Shown: piece by piece, positions 34,121 through 45,479 of the stretch
Numbering within the stretch: position 1 is the first letter of the stretch
Layout of the letters: each line of letters starts with the position of its first letter
Origin: Gnetum montanum
Taxonomy: Eukaryota; Streptophyta; Gnetopsida; Gnetales; Gnetaceae
DNA: 64,000 bases
Reading direction: 5' to 3'
Assembly: GCA_015680685.1 (NCBI GenBank)
Contig: MNCI01000972.1
Location: 383,346 to 447,345, forward strand
Program-made: the position numbers and the translations under genes
The notes under the pieces: model-generated
Database searches by the model: none
What the model was told of the DNA's origin: nothing
What the model saw: the letters and a program-made list of their open reading frames with translations, nothing else

Positions 34121-34996
34121 TGATGAGTCATGAATTTTTTGGCCACTATATTGCAGCTATGATATCGCATACGTGATATCATGTATGCAATATCATAGCC
34201 TAGACATGATATCGCATACATGATATCGTACCCTATCTCTTCATCTATAAATAAGAGGTAGGCAAATCTAGTAGGTCGTTTTTTAGAGTTTTAGAGTTTA
34301 AGTTTTCAATAATTTTTTAGTACATTAGTTTTTCCTCTCAACCCTTCTCTCCCAGTGCATGCCCATAGTGTGGTGATTGTAATTGTATAGCAACCTTATT
34401 TGAGTGTGACGTACTTGGACACACACATGACTAACAATAAAGATCAAGATTACTTCATCATTGTAGCATCCACTTAGCTTAATTATTTATTTATTTAATT
34501 GTTATTTACTGCTTTCTTAGTTTAATATCACTTCACCCTTATCTCCGAGTAACACGGAATGAGTACGACTTAATCACGAGCATTCAAGTGTGACTACTTG
34601 GTAGCCCAGTAGCGTACTTAGGCCATGCACTTGGTAATCCCAGTGGTAGTCATGCACGAGGTCCAAGATGTGTATGAATGATTAAGGAACAGATGCTCAT
34701 AGCACTTAGGCTAGTTTAGATTCTCTCTCACCCTCTCTCTCTCTTTCCTAGTTTAGTTAATATTCTTTACCATCATACCCAGGAGTAGCATTAGTGTAGA
34801 AACACATCATACACCTCACTCTGGACTAAACCATACGTGACAAAGCTAATACTAGTCTAGGTGGGAAGATAACAAACTGTGATCTACAAATAACTATTTG
34901 GATACCACAACTAGTCCATCTACAAAGTTCGAACGGATCACGTGGGGAGTGCTCATATTCATATGGTTAAGTGTAGGGGTACCTCACCACTCATCA
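34121..34996 (+). repeat. 3' LTR of element C
   Basis: 876 bp, TGATGAGTC...CACTCATCA, followed by GAAGG. Its U3 has extra rounds of the GATATC palindrome compared with the 5' copy (34160-34230). TATA box CTATAAATAA at 34245-34254. Divergence from the 5' LTR is about 10% by eye, so the insertion is old. Confidence 0.88.
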
Positions 34997-35718
34997 GAAG
35001 GGAAAACAAAGGAGTGTTTACCTTAAACCCACTAACTAAATCTATGTACTCTATTATACATCTCAATCCTAAAATGAGCTATGACATGTAAGATTTGGAC
35101 ACTTAAGCACAACATACATGGAGAAACTACCAAAAATAATGAAGGTCTTACTAAACCTTGACCCAAAAAAAAAAAATTTTGCAAACCAAGTGCATTGAAA
35201 AAAAATGCAAGGACCTCATTTTTTCATAGAAGTCAAAAAATACCATGAAAACAATATTGAACCTAATCCCTTTAGAGATTAGGAGTTATGAAGACATGAA
35301 AACTAAAGGTGGAAACATGTACTTTATAACATTCATAGATGATCACTCATGGAAAATATGAAGGTATCTTCTAATAGTAAAAAGTAAAGATCTTAATGCA
35401 TTTAGAAAATTCTAGAAGTTGGTAGAAAAATCATGTGGATAGAAAATCAAGAAGTTTCAATCTAATAATGGCACAAAATATATATCATAGAAATTTGAGA
35501 CATTCCTTTAAAAAAAGGAATTATTCATCAATTAACAACACTATACTCACCTTAGTAAAACAAAGTGATAGAACAAAAGAATAATAGTATAGTTGAGATG
35601 GATAGATGTATGCTATCCCAAACAAATCTAGACACATGTTTTTGGGGAAAAGTTGCATGAACAATAATTTATATTCTAAATAGAACTCCACCTACCATGC
35701 TAAACTTCAAATGCCCAA
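34997..35718 (+). pseudogene. Copia integrase fragment
   Basis: Continues the Copia frame broken at 26558. A cassette near 35078-35160 (Tyr-Met-Glu-Lys-Leu-x-Lys-Ile-Met-Lys) belongs to the gag-pre-integrase domain. The integrase core follows with GGNMYFITFIDDHSWK (about 35310-35355), where the catalytic Asp-Asp lies, then Q-S-N-N-G-T-K-Y (about 35458-35480) at the second catalytic position (normally D-N-G), and P-T-M-L-N-F-K-C-P-N-E-W (about 35692-35718). It ends where the LTR of element D begins. In-frame stops at about 35413 and 35438 are shared with the second copy at 63602-64000. Confidence 0.75.
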
Positions 35719-36524
35719 ATGAGTGGCAAGGTACCCCTACACTCAACCATATGAATACGAGCATTTCACACATGATCCGGTCTAACTCCAAGGACCAAGT
35801 GCTTATGCACCTTAATGGAACACTTAGGGTTAATCAATCATTGTCTTTCCAAATTTACTTGTATTGTCATGGTTGTATGGTTAAGTAAGCTTGAGGTATA
35901 TGATTTTTATAGCTTTTTTATTTTTTATGTCTTCTACTAATAAAGGATAGGGAGAGAGAACTAAGTGGCTAACTTGCATTAACTATTCATTAACTAGTTT
36001 CTAAATGTTCCTAACACCAATATCCATTCCCACTTACTGTACACATCCTAAACCAGTGCAATGCTACTAGGGTTACCAAACACTAATTGTTACTAGGTTA
36101 CTAAGCGCTACATGCATGCTCAAAGTGGTTGTACTGAGTGTATTTAACTAAGGGGGTTGAAGGTTGAGAGAGATATTAATTAACTAGGAAAGCATTAAAA
36201 AATCATTAATTACTAATTAGCTTAATCTATATGCTGCAAGGTTTATCATAAAGTTCATCTTTATTTCTGTATACAAAATTTTGCTCAGGTACTAATTGCT
36301 CGAATAAAGATCTGTTCACTCTATGACTCCTACTATGGGCACATAGAAATAATTCTAACTCTGGAATGATAAAATTGCAAGATTCTAGATAAGGGTCTAA
36401 ATCTAATTCTGCTGGAACCAAGGGTGTCACCTCTTATTTATAGAAGATGAGACAGGACGCAATATCGCATATGCGATATCATGTGGTGGATGTGATATCG
36501 CGTACATGATATCTCAGTTCATCA
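35719..36524 (-). repeat. 3' LTR of element D
   Basis: 806 bp; on the minus strand it starts TGATGAACTGAG after the polypurine tract and ends ...GCCACTCAT. The last bases expected (CA) are altered at the join with Copia. Near-perfect palindrome AATATCGCATATGCGATATC at 36461-36480 with a TATA box (CTATAAATAAG on the minus strand) about 20 bp further on. Confidence 0.88.
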
Positions 36525-36537
36525 TACCCCCATGACT
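36525..36537 (-). promoter_or_regulatory. Polypurine tract of element D
   Basis: AGTCATGGGGGTA on the minus strand, directly before the LTR; same as in C. Confidence 0.8.
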
Positions 36538-36607
36538 AAATGAAAACTTCTCCTCAAGTCCCTTACAAAATATTGGAAAGGTATGGAATTATTGATTTGA
36601 ATGACAA

Positions 36608-36929
36608 CTAATGGTGAATGGGATGACATGTGAATGGATCAACATTATAATACATGGCAACATTAGTGTTCATAACTGCAAGAGTGAACACTATACATAA
36701 TTGACATCTAGCCTTATTTAGCAGCTGAGAGAGAAGAGAGAGAGAGAGATAGAAAAGGAGAAGACTTGTTGATTCCAATGCCAAGATTGCGCCTTCCATT
36801 GTCCATCCATAGTCGTGCCATCAATCTTGTTCCTTGCACAACTATTCCAGCACTAGTCCATCCTGAGTGTTTCCTCCAGGATCTAGTCCATTGTTGTATG
36901 ATTGTCATCTGCACACACAACATAGTCAC
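36608..36929 (-). pseudogene. Short ORF3 of element D
   Basis: ATG at about 36921 on the minus strand follows the excellent acceptor TGTTGTGTGTGCAG. It opens MTIIQQWT, matching element B, then shifts frame and ends at 36608 with a 63-codon open tail. The tail includes SLLLFYLSLSLLSQLL, a hydrophobic stretch that could be one membrane helix. It is about 105 codons against more than 850 in A and C, and runs up to the polypurine tract. I cannot tell whether this is a deletion remnant or a genuine short form shared with B. A GA-rich simple repeat (36728-36752) encodes part of the hydrophobic stretch, so that helix may be accidental. Confidence 0.4.
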
Positions 36930-38540
36930 ATATGAGCAAGGATAAGTAAATCACAATAAAGTTGATACCTTACCTCAGTGTAACATCCATTGGCTGAGTT
37001 GTGATATGGCCAATATGGGTTCTAGAGATATAACACTAGTGACTACCCAAGGTGTAGGGGTTAGGAAAAATTGAAAAAATTGGACCAGAGCCCTCATGAT
37101 TAAGAGCGATCCTCCAGTAGCGATAAAATGGAAAACGATAAGGAATAAGAAAGATGGAGAAAAAGAAACAATGGCAACATCAATAAAATGGATGTCAGAG
37201 ATGGGATTGAAACAAAACAAACAAAAAATGTTGATTGCGGAAATGTTTAAGGGAAAGAAGTTAACTGATGCACCAAATAGAAATGCCAGTGGGTCCTCCC
37301 CAATGTAGGATCATGCCTTTTATGCCCTGACAAACCCACATTCAAAGAGCCCATAGGCTCTAAAAATGTCGTTTGGAAGCCAGAGTTAAAGACTTAACCA
37401 CAAGAATCCACCAAAGAGAAAACAATGCATCAACAAAACTATAGAATACTGATGCAACTAGCAATGAAGTGGGAAATGAAGAAAGAATGATGGGGAGAAA
37501 AGAATGGAATGGAGTCCCAAGAACAAGGTGGTGTACATCCCCTTGTGTATTTATGGTTAATGTGACTGAGTAGATCTCATTCCAAATCCAACCTCAAACA
37601 ATCCACATCCAGTGACTTTGCATTAATACACTTGGCCAAACCATCCACTTGAAGTAACAAGAATGCTTCTGCCAAAGATTCAACACCATTCTAAGGAAAA
37701 TAAGAAAGGGAGAAGTAGGAAGCGAGAAAGGGCCTTAGTTAGAGGAAACATGTCTATTTAGTTCCATAACCAGTGCTTGTAGCCCAGATGATTATTTTGT
37801 CTAAGGGGTGTGCTTTGAATTCTCACTGTTTTTTTTTCTTTTACGTAAGAACCACATCATGCAAAGACTTATTTTTATTGGCTCAACTTCCTGATAATGG
37901 AGCAATGTCGGAATGGTAAGGAAAACTCAAGAAGAAAACATCTAAGCACCCAAGAGAATAGCCAACACAAATGCATCAAATCCCTTTGAAGTCACATCCT
38001 TTTCAGTCCTTGAGTCCTTCCTTATTTTGAGAAATGCCCAATCACCAATTCATTAATAGTTTTATTATTAAAGAAGGGGAATGTACAGTTCCAAGCCAAG
38101 AGAGATCATAAAAATTCATGGATGCATGGATGACATGGACTCATTGCCTGTTATATTGTAACTCAAAAGTAAAAACCAAACATTAGCAATCAATAGAATA
38201 CAGTTCATACCACCATCATGAGCACTTATTAGGTGAAAAATATAACAAAACAAAAAAAAAAACAAAAACAACAAATAAAAAAAAATAAAACAAATAGTCA
38301 CACAAAGAAATGAGAAAGTATAAACAATGTTGCAAAACAAAAACAAGAAAAATTAAAGAAATTTGTAAAAAAAAAAAAGTTAAAAAAGGAACCGAGGGCC
38401 TCAAATGGTTAGCAAAGGTGGTTGTTTCCCCCATGACTAAGTTGGAAGGAGGAGATTCGAAATCGTAAGTAGGGTCATCCCTTCTCAGAGGTATTATGTG
38501 CACTAGCCATTCTAAATTCATGGAAGGGTTTGGTCTATTG
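36930..38540 (-). other. Pol-ORF3 spacer of element D
   Basis: Noncoding. It contains the conserved block of this family, a PPT-like motif right after pol (AGTCATGGGGGAAAC, 38438-38424) and a degraded second one near 37102-37088 (TTAATCATGAGGGCT). A-rich runs on the plus strand (38240-38390) correspond to the T-rich tract of A and B. Confidence 0.6.
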
Positions 38541-39836
38541 CACATTGACTAACAATCTCTTATCAGGGCTCTTAGGTTTGTATATGGTCATGGCCCCTAA
38601 AGGAAAGGTTGCATGAATAATGTAAGGTCCTTCCCACAGTGTTTGAAATTTTTTGTGTTGTGGCACATGTGTGGGGTTCCAGTAGAGAACCTTATCTCCT
38701 AGTTGATACTTCACGTTTCGAATCTTCAAGTCATGATATTGATTGTTATATTCCTTGTGCAACTCATTTGATGACAAGGCAGCTAATCAGTTTTCATCTA
38801 GCATGTTTAAAGTTGCCAACCTTTGTTTTTGTGCTAAATCAAGATCGAGGTGGAGGTCACAATCCGTTGATAGTGTACAGAGCTCGATTTGAATCAAAAG
38901 CGTTGAAAACTTTCTGTACACTAACTCATAGGGAGAGTAGCCTATAGGGAGTTTCTAGGTGTAGTGGTATGCCTAAAAAGCATCATTCAGTTTAGTGTAC
39001 CAATCTCACCTATACTTGCTAATTTTCCTAGTTAATATTTTAGTGATCTCCCTGTTGGTGAACTCAGCTTGTCCGTTAGCTTGGGGGTGATAAGGTGTAG
39101 TCAATTTATGTTCAACCCCTAAGTGTTGCATTAAATTTCAAAAATTTTCACCTATGAAGTGTGTTCCATTATCCGAAATAAGTGCACGTGGCACACCAAA
39201 CCTATTTACAATTTTTTGTTGCACAAATCATGCAGCTGTAGATATTGCACAGTATTTCATGGTAATTTCTTTAACCCATTTTGTTAAATAGTCTATGTCA
39301 ACTACAATGTAAGATTTTCCATTTGACGTTGGTGTAATGGGCCCCATAAAGTCTATTCCCCAAATGTCGAAGGGTTCTAATGATTAAATCCATTGTTGCA
39401 GATCCTTCATTTCAATAGTCATTGCTCCATCACATTGACAGCACTCACAAGATCGGACAAATTAATAGGCATCTTAAAATAATGTTGGCCAGTAATATCC
39501 TACAAGAAAGATTTTAATAGTTGTTCATCTCCCTGCATAGTGATCCCCACAAGGGCCCTCATGAGCATCTTGGAGAACTCTCAGTTGGTCTACCTCGGGC
39601 ATGCACCATTGAACCAAGCCATCAGGACACACTTTGTAAAGTTGTCCATTGATCTCCATGAAGTACTTGGCTCTGTGAAGAAGCTGTTATTTCTTTCTAA
39701 GGTCCAGCTCCTATGGTGTTTGTTGAGTACGGAGATAGGTGAGAATGCTACTATACCAGTTCGTCTCTGTGGGTAGTTGGTTATTCACTACACCGGCAAA
39801 GAGGGCTTCATCGAGAAAATGATTAGACATTACATA
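38541..39836 (-). pseudogene. Integrase of element D (with the end of the RNase H linker)
   Basis: On the minus strand the linker starts at the element E junction (39836) with NHFLDEALFAGVVNNQLP. The zinc region DAHEGPCGDHY... lies near 39565-39525, a Cys pair near 39440, the core box [10 protein letters not shown] near 39305-39275, a D-N-G-type box near 39175, and HPQANG near 39095-39080. The C-terminal end KVLYWNPTHVPQHKKFQTLWEGPYIIHATF is open at 38777-38535 (given here in part). The element E insertion separates it from RNase H. Many stops. Confidence 0.75.
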
Positions 39837-41543
39837 TGAAACACCCTAAAAAATGTGGGGTTATCCTTGCTTCACCAGGCTCTTGCAGTCTGCGCAGCAC
39901 TACGGTAGTTCATTGGGAGGATAACGTTCTGAGTTCAGGCCAACCATTTTTCCAAATTTTCTACTTTCAGCATGGACAGGTTCTGTGCCATCCTACCTAT
40001 CTACCAAGGTAGCCTAACCAGTTGACAGCCTACTCAAAAATAGTGTGCAGAATTGGCAGCAGCACTCTGGATGCTCAAAAAATAGTTCGCCAAGTTTTCT
40101 AAGTCACGAAGCCTACTACGCTATGCTATGCTATGTAGCGTAGCAAGCTCCAGAAGATGATGGCGGAACAAAGTGCTACGCTACGCTACATCACACAGCG
40201 TAGCATGGCAACAACTTCACTACCCACTTCCCTTGCCCAATTTCGAGTTTTGCAATGATGTCCCTTTTTATCAAGAAGCGGAGGATCATGTCTGCTGCTA
40301 CGCTATGCTGAGTTACATGGTGTAGCAAGGCGTAGCAATCCTGCGGAAGAGACAGAAAGTAGTTTGAAAGGTGGAGTCAACGGAGTTCACAAGACTTGCA
40401 TCGCAGAAGACAAGGTTCGCAAATCAGCAAAGCTTTCATGACTAAGGTTAGTTGCTATGCTATGCTACATTACGTAGCGTAGCATAGCGTACCAAGCATG
40501 TGACATGTAGTAGAATGCGCAACAAAGTGCTACATTATGCCAAGCATGCTACGTCACAAAGCACAGCAAGGCATGCAGGTGGTTGAGCAACATCAATGCA
40601 CTCCACCTAATCAGACCATTGGCTCACATCTCTAGACATTGATGATGTAATTACGATGTAGTAGAATTGCAATTATTGCACACAGGTTCACATCGCAACG
40701 ATCTTGTAGGTCCAACGGTCACAAATGGAACAAGTAGTGCCAGCAAGACAATGAAGACCCGAGGCATGTAGCATTCAAATCACCCCTTTCGCATGCCCTC
40801 TATCCTATAAATACCCTGGTAAAAAGCATGCAAAAGAGATCTGCAATTTTTAAAAGGTTGGCAATTTCAAAAGAATTCGCATCCTTTTTAAAGCAAACAG
40901 CTTCCAAGGGGTGGGAACTTTGGAATCCTCAAATAAAGACTTCTCCTCTCTCCAGCATTGTAACATCAAAATCACCTATTTAACACCGTAAACAATGGAT
41001 CTCTCTCAGCTGGTGTGGGGTCCCATATCCATTCTACCACCTTGTTAGAACCCCGCATTGTTTGTACCCAAGTTTGCATCCAAGCGCATAGCTCTTTTTT
41101 GCTGGACACGCCTTGGTTACTCTCAGGATTTCTGCACTCCATCACGTTGTGCAACCAATTGTATCCACCCCGACCAAGAGAGTTTGTAGCTTTGGAGCGG
41201 TGCATGTTCCTAACTACACTTTACTTTATTTCTTGCTTGTTGTCTTGTTTTGCATTATTTTCTATTTTATTCACCTTTAAGCATTACTTCATATTACTAT
41301 CGCATTTTTTACAGTTTCTCCTTGCTTCATTTACCTTTAAGAATTATCTAGCATTTCACATTATTTACATTGCAAAAGGCTATATTGATGCCAATGTAAG
41401 TCCCTATCTAATTGACTAGACTGTTCAGGGCACCTTGTGTCCACACACACCTAGCACGACTCTCTTGTTGATACAGGGTCGAAACTTTCACGCTCGTCGA
41501 CCCCCCCGGCGTTTTCCAACCACCAACGTTTTCGGTCGCTATA
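39837..41543 (+). repeat. 5' LTR of element E
   Basis: 1707 bp. The U3 has clusters of palindromic GCTACGCTATG...CATAGCGTAGC-type sequence (40112-40145, 40175-40206, 40296-40340, 40451-40500, 40530-40570). TATA box CTATAAATA at 40804-40812. The end reads CGGTCGCTATA where the 3' copy has CAGTCGCTACA. Confidence 0.9.
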
Positions 41544-41549
41544 GTTTTT

Positions 41550-41567
41550 TGGCACTAGAAGGAGGGA
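41550..41567 (+). promoter_or_regulatory. Primer-binding site of element E
   Basis: TGGCACTAGAAGGAGGG follows the LTR after a short T-run. It begins with the TGG complementary to a tRNA CCA end and is not the tRNA-Asp type of A-D. I do not recognise the tRNA with certainty. Confidence 0.55.
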
Positions 41568-41599
41568 CTTTTGGTGCCTTTCCCATGTGTCATGGTAGT

Positions 41600-42470
41600 T
41601 CTGTGAGCCTTCTACACCCTAATACATGTAATTATAAACGTGACACCCTCCTACGGTTGTTTGCACTTTGTGCGGTGTAGACCGGTCGCTTCGATGGCTC
41701 CTTGGGAGCCCTATAGAACATAAGGCCTCTGATCGCCAGCTAACTAGCTTATTTTACGGTTGTCTCGCATGCGTTCTGTACCTCATCTTGTGTGGTATAG
41801 GTTGGTCACTTCAACGGTCCCTCTAGGATCCTACGAGACGTAAAGCCTACTTGATCGCTAGTTAGTTCACTCATATTACGGTTGTCTTGCATGCGTTCTG
41901 GATTCCACCTCGTGTGGAATAGAGTGGTTGTTTCGACAGTCCCTTGGGGATCCTACAAGATGCAAAGCCTTCTGGATTAGCTCGCTCATCTTATGGTAGC
42001 CTTGCAAGCCTTCTACACCTTGATACGCATTAGTATAGACTTAACACCATCTACGGTTGTTTACGCATCGTACGGTGTAGATCGGTCTCCTCAATAGTCC
42101 CTCCGGGATCCTGCAAGACATAAAGCCTTCCAATGGTGAGTTAATTTTCCTTTCCTTTTATAGTAGTCTTGCTCGCGCTCTATGCCCTAGCTCACATAGG
42201 TGTAAACGTGACACCCTTCTGCGGCTGTTTGCACCTTGTGTGATGCATGTCGGTCGCCTCGACGGTCCCTCGGGGATCCGATGAGACATAAAGCCTTCTT
42301 GATCTCTTATCAACTAACCTCTGCTTACGATAGTCTTACACGTGCTCTATACCTCATCGCGCATTGGCATAAATGTGACATCCCTTGTGGTTTTTTACGC
42401 TTTGTGTGGTATAGGTCAGTCACCTTGACGGTTCCTCTAGAATCTAGCAAGACGTAAAGCCACCTTTTGT
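41600..42470 (+). repeat. Leader tandem repeat array, six copies
   Basis: A 45-bp core (GGTCGCCTCGACGGTCCCTC, then GGGATCCTACGAGACATAAAGCCTT) occurs at 41684, 41804, 41926, 42084, 42252 and 42414. Spacing is 120-168 bp. Between cores lies a second shared phrase (CGGTTGTTTGCACTTTGTG...GTGTAGA). Copies are imperfect and no frame is kept. The array fills the untranslated leader between primer site and gag. Confidence 0.85.
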
Positions 42471-42535
42471 TGCTTTTTTAGCCCTTTTATTCTTTTTTTA
42501 ATTCTTGCATTTTTTGCATAATCACTTGCTTAGCA

Positions 42536-43730
42536 ATGGCTCCTGCCACCACCGCTGTTGACACCTTCAACGTGGAGGTTCCCTTCACGATTCAAGGCAT
42601 CACTTGTGTCGAACAACCACTGAACGTCGTGGTGGAAGCACGTCGATCTCTCAGAATCTAGAACAGGGGACCTAAGGGGTTAGCCCAACAACACGAGCGT
42701 TATAGTTTCCTTTGCATAAAGGTGCAAGCTAGTCTACCCTTGGATTTACACAAGCTTGAGGAAAAATGTAGTTTCAAGTTCACTTATTGCAATAGGAAGG
42801 AATTCATTCCTACTCTCGGCGTTCCTTTGCTTTTAACGCAAGTGTATCAAAGGCTACTGGACCAATTGATCTAGTTGGCTAGACTTAGGGATAAACCGGA
42901 CACCACGTCCAACCAGGATGATGCCTTTCAAGATGGATAGGAAGAGCTTAATTCCCAATCTAACGAGGGGGGTCAAGTCAACCCCATTCCTGTCTCGCCT
43001 ACCTAGTCGTTCTGGGCCAACCCGCTGTCTATCACCGCTCCCTTTGTCATCATGCCTATGCTTTAGTAGCCTACGACCACCACTACAATGGGTAGCCATG
43101 CCACATACTTGACGCATCATCATCCTTATTCCCTGATTGTGCTTGCCGCAACTATGCCGTCACAAACTATTTATCAGCACATCCCTACGGTGTGCAACAC
43201 GCCTATCACGACTACCCTATCGCATGTCCATACTGTACCTACTTCGCAACTGCAAATAACTACTATGCCAATTCCTACGTATGCATCTATTCCACCCACT
43301 ATGATGGGCCTAGGTCCGTCCACGTGGTGGACCCCATTCGCCTCTTCATCTGTTCTACAACTGTCACAGATGTCTCACTACGCTCATCCTCAGACCTACC
43401 CAACCCCGCAAATGGTACATCCTGGCACGAGGCCATGGTCTATCCCACCGGTAACCCAAATGGTCTATCCAGCGACTCAACTCGCTATCATCGCTCCAAC
43501 AATACCACCCACTAGGTGGTGGACAACGCAAGCATCACCCTTAGTGGGGGTGGCCCTAATGGCACCGCCAATGGGTCAACCCACCACTGCAACCATGCCG
43601 CATGTAGGAGTTTCCTCTGTAGTCCCTCAGCCATCTACAATGTCGTCGGCTCTGGACCAAGTGTTTCAGCTCATCTAGACCCTAACTTAGAAAATAAAAC
43701 GCCTCAAAGCTATTGGGTCCAACACGGTAC
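42536..43730 (+). pseudogene. gag: Gag N-terminal region of element E
   Basis: The ATG at 42536 opens MAPATTAVDTFNVEVPFTIQ and the frame continues to a TAG at 42659, then on past it to about 42870 (stop TAG). A Pro/Thr/Met-rich linker, open at 43088-43678, contains repeated Pro-x-x-Met and Tyr-Pro phrases. The N-terminal domain resembles no family I can name. It is in line with the capsid core that starts at 43736. Two stops and a frameshift break it. Confidence 0.6.
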
Positions 43731-43735
43731 AAGTT

Positions 43736-45100
43736 ATGGACTTTTATCAGGACGACCCCATTAACCCTGCAATCCCTGCTTTGGTATTACCACCAGGGAT
43801 GTCTCTCCTACACTTCACAATGTACAATAGAGAGGGAGATCCCAATACACATCTCGTCACTTTCCGATCAAAGTCTTTGCTATTGCAACAATGGTCGCAT
43901 ACGATCGTTTGCATCTTCGGCATGTCCCTAGCCAGGAAAGCCCTAGATTGGTACCACACATTGCCACGTTCATCCATTTCAACTTTGGAAGAACTCTTAA
44001 CCCAGTTTGTGACACACTTCAAATACACTTTGAAGCCAAAAATCATGCTGGATCAGCTGATGAGCATGAAACAAGACCCGCTAGAATCAGTCCAAAAATT
44101 CATTTAACATTGGAGCATGAGCCTTAACAAAATCTATGAGCCCATCGCAAAGGCTCAATTGTTAGCCATCTTTAAGGGTGTAGTGAACGACTTCATCAAG
44201 TCCAAACTGTATTATCTTGCTCCACACTCTCTTAGCCAAGCTTTCGCTTAGACTAAAAGCATACAAGATGAGGCCAAGGCAAGCAAAGACCCAGCCTACA
44301 CCACTTACAAGAAAAAATTTGCAAAAAGGGACAAGGACAAGGCCCCAACAACCATAGTGGCCACTGTGGCAACTGAGGCTAAGCCCAAATCGAGTAACAA
44401 TAGAAGCAAGAATAACAAGAAACCAGTCATACCTGTGACTAACTCTGCACCCAAATTGGGCCAAGCACCGCAACCCACTACACTTGCGCTCGAGGCATCT
44501 GCATATACTAAACCCAACTTTGAGCACAAAGATGGTTTGAAATACACCCCACTGCCTCTCAAACCTTCAGAACTCCTAAAGAAACTATTGGCCGTGGGGT
44601 ACATCCAATACAAGAAGATGTTGGAGGAAGCAAACATGAGACATCAAGACTACTGTGAGCTCCTTAGGAATCCCTCTTTGGCCCTACCCAATGAGCCTCC
44701 AATTCCTAGGGGTTTCAGGCTAGATAGGTTTTGTGACTACCACCAACTATGTGGTCACACCACGAATTATTATCTATCATTGCAAGATGACATCCAAATT
44801 TTAATCGACTTGGGAAAGCTGGTGCTGGATGAAAGCAACCCAGTACGCCCTGAAAATCAATCTATGTATGTCTACACAGACCCCCTCAATGCCAATAATT
44901 TTGGTTACGTAATCAACACCATCGATATTGAAAATGATCCTAGGCCACCCTTCCAGCCATTTGTGATTCGTGTGCCTCAGTGTAGTGCACCAATACCACC
45001 AGTGGTTGGTCCAAGCTCACAACCGCCCTTCATGTTGAAAGTTCCACCATGGGCATCTACCTCTGCACCACCTATTGGTGAGGTCACACGACCCCATTAG
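43736..45100 (+). pseudogene. gag: Gag capsid core and Cys/His region of element E
   Basis: Retrotransposon-gag core: MDFYQDDPINPAIPAL, HFTMYNREGDPNTHL, RKALDWYHTLPRSSISTLEEL (quoted in parts, 43736-44010), then LDQLMSMKQDPLESVQKF (about 44047-44103) followed by a TAA. The next segment, open from 44357 to 45100, holds a Lys/Asn-rich linker and DRFCDYHQLCGHTTNYY (about 44725-44775). The last is the Tat-type C-x2-H-x5-G-H-x-T zinc motif with the final Cys changed to Tyr. Domain order matches Tat/Ogre Gag. Confidence 0.75.
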
Positions 45101-45479
45101 TTAACACCTCTAGCTTCATTTATCATCAAGGGGCCAACGTCTTCGACAATCCCCATCTCGTGCAACAACATTAAACAACCTCCTCACCCCACAAGGCGAG
45201 AAGCCCACTTGGTGGATGAGACATCAAGGGGAAGTACGGTCAAAGGTATCTCCAAGCCTAAGCCTTTGCCCCTCCTATTTACACCTTTGTCACCAAAGAT
45301 GAAGGTCAACACGATTACACAGCCTGCATTACCTTGCCAACAAGGGTCTGAACGTAGGTTCAAGGTTGTCTCTCCTCGAGAGATTCATCTTCTAGGATGA
45401 ATCGAAGAGGAGGAAAGTGTCAAACAGGTAGGCAACCAAGATTTTTTGGATGCCCTTACCCAGGTTGGGCAACCCCTAA

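Larger units (their letters stand above)
26559..34996 (+). mobile_element. Element C: pol-less Athila-like retrotransposon
   Basis: 8.4 kb, flanked by perfect GAAGG duplications at 26554-26558 and 34997-35001, inside the Copia pre-integrase region. Order: LTR, tRNA-Asp primer site, gag, noncoding spacer with internal promoter-like sequence, long ORF3, polypurine tract, LTR. Protease, RT, RNase H and integrase are absent: gag ends near 29294 and is followed at once by the spacer that in A, B and D comes after integrase. It must have depended on enzymes from relatives such as A, B or D. A 13-N gap lies in its 5' LTR. Confidence 0.88.
11619..35718 (+). mobile_element. Host Copia retrotransposon, split by later insertions
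   Basis: Pieces in order: LTR (11619-12189), tRNA-Met primer site (12190), gag (12254-12931), gag zinc-finger and pre-integrase region (25901-26558), integrase (34997-35718). Joined in this order they follow one Ty1/Copia polyprotein. Three insertions separate them: the solo LTR that contains element B, element C, and element D. The right part of integrase, RT, RNase H and the 3' LTR are not in the window. A second copy of 400 bp of the integrase lies at 63602-64000. Stops occur throughout. Confidence 0.75.

Noticed and set aside
34728-34746. CT-rich and GA-rich simple repeats (also 36728-36752) as functional sites
   Set aside because: Short low-complexity tracts inside LTRs or spacer, with no consistent position among copies.
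41015-41419. 134-codon open frame in the LTR of element E
   Set aside because: It lies downstream of the TATA box in LTR sequence and has a near-identical, differently broken partner in the 3' LTR (58023-58289). The hydrophobic, Phe/Leu-rich text reflects T-rich DNA.
41684-42461. Six spaced repeats as a CRISPR array
   Set aside because: Repeats are 45 bp, imperfect, spaced 120-168 bp, the spacers are themselves related, and the setting is a plant retrotransposon leader.
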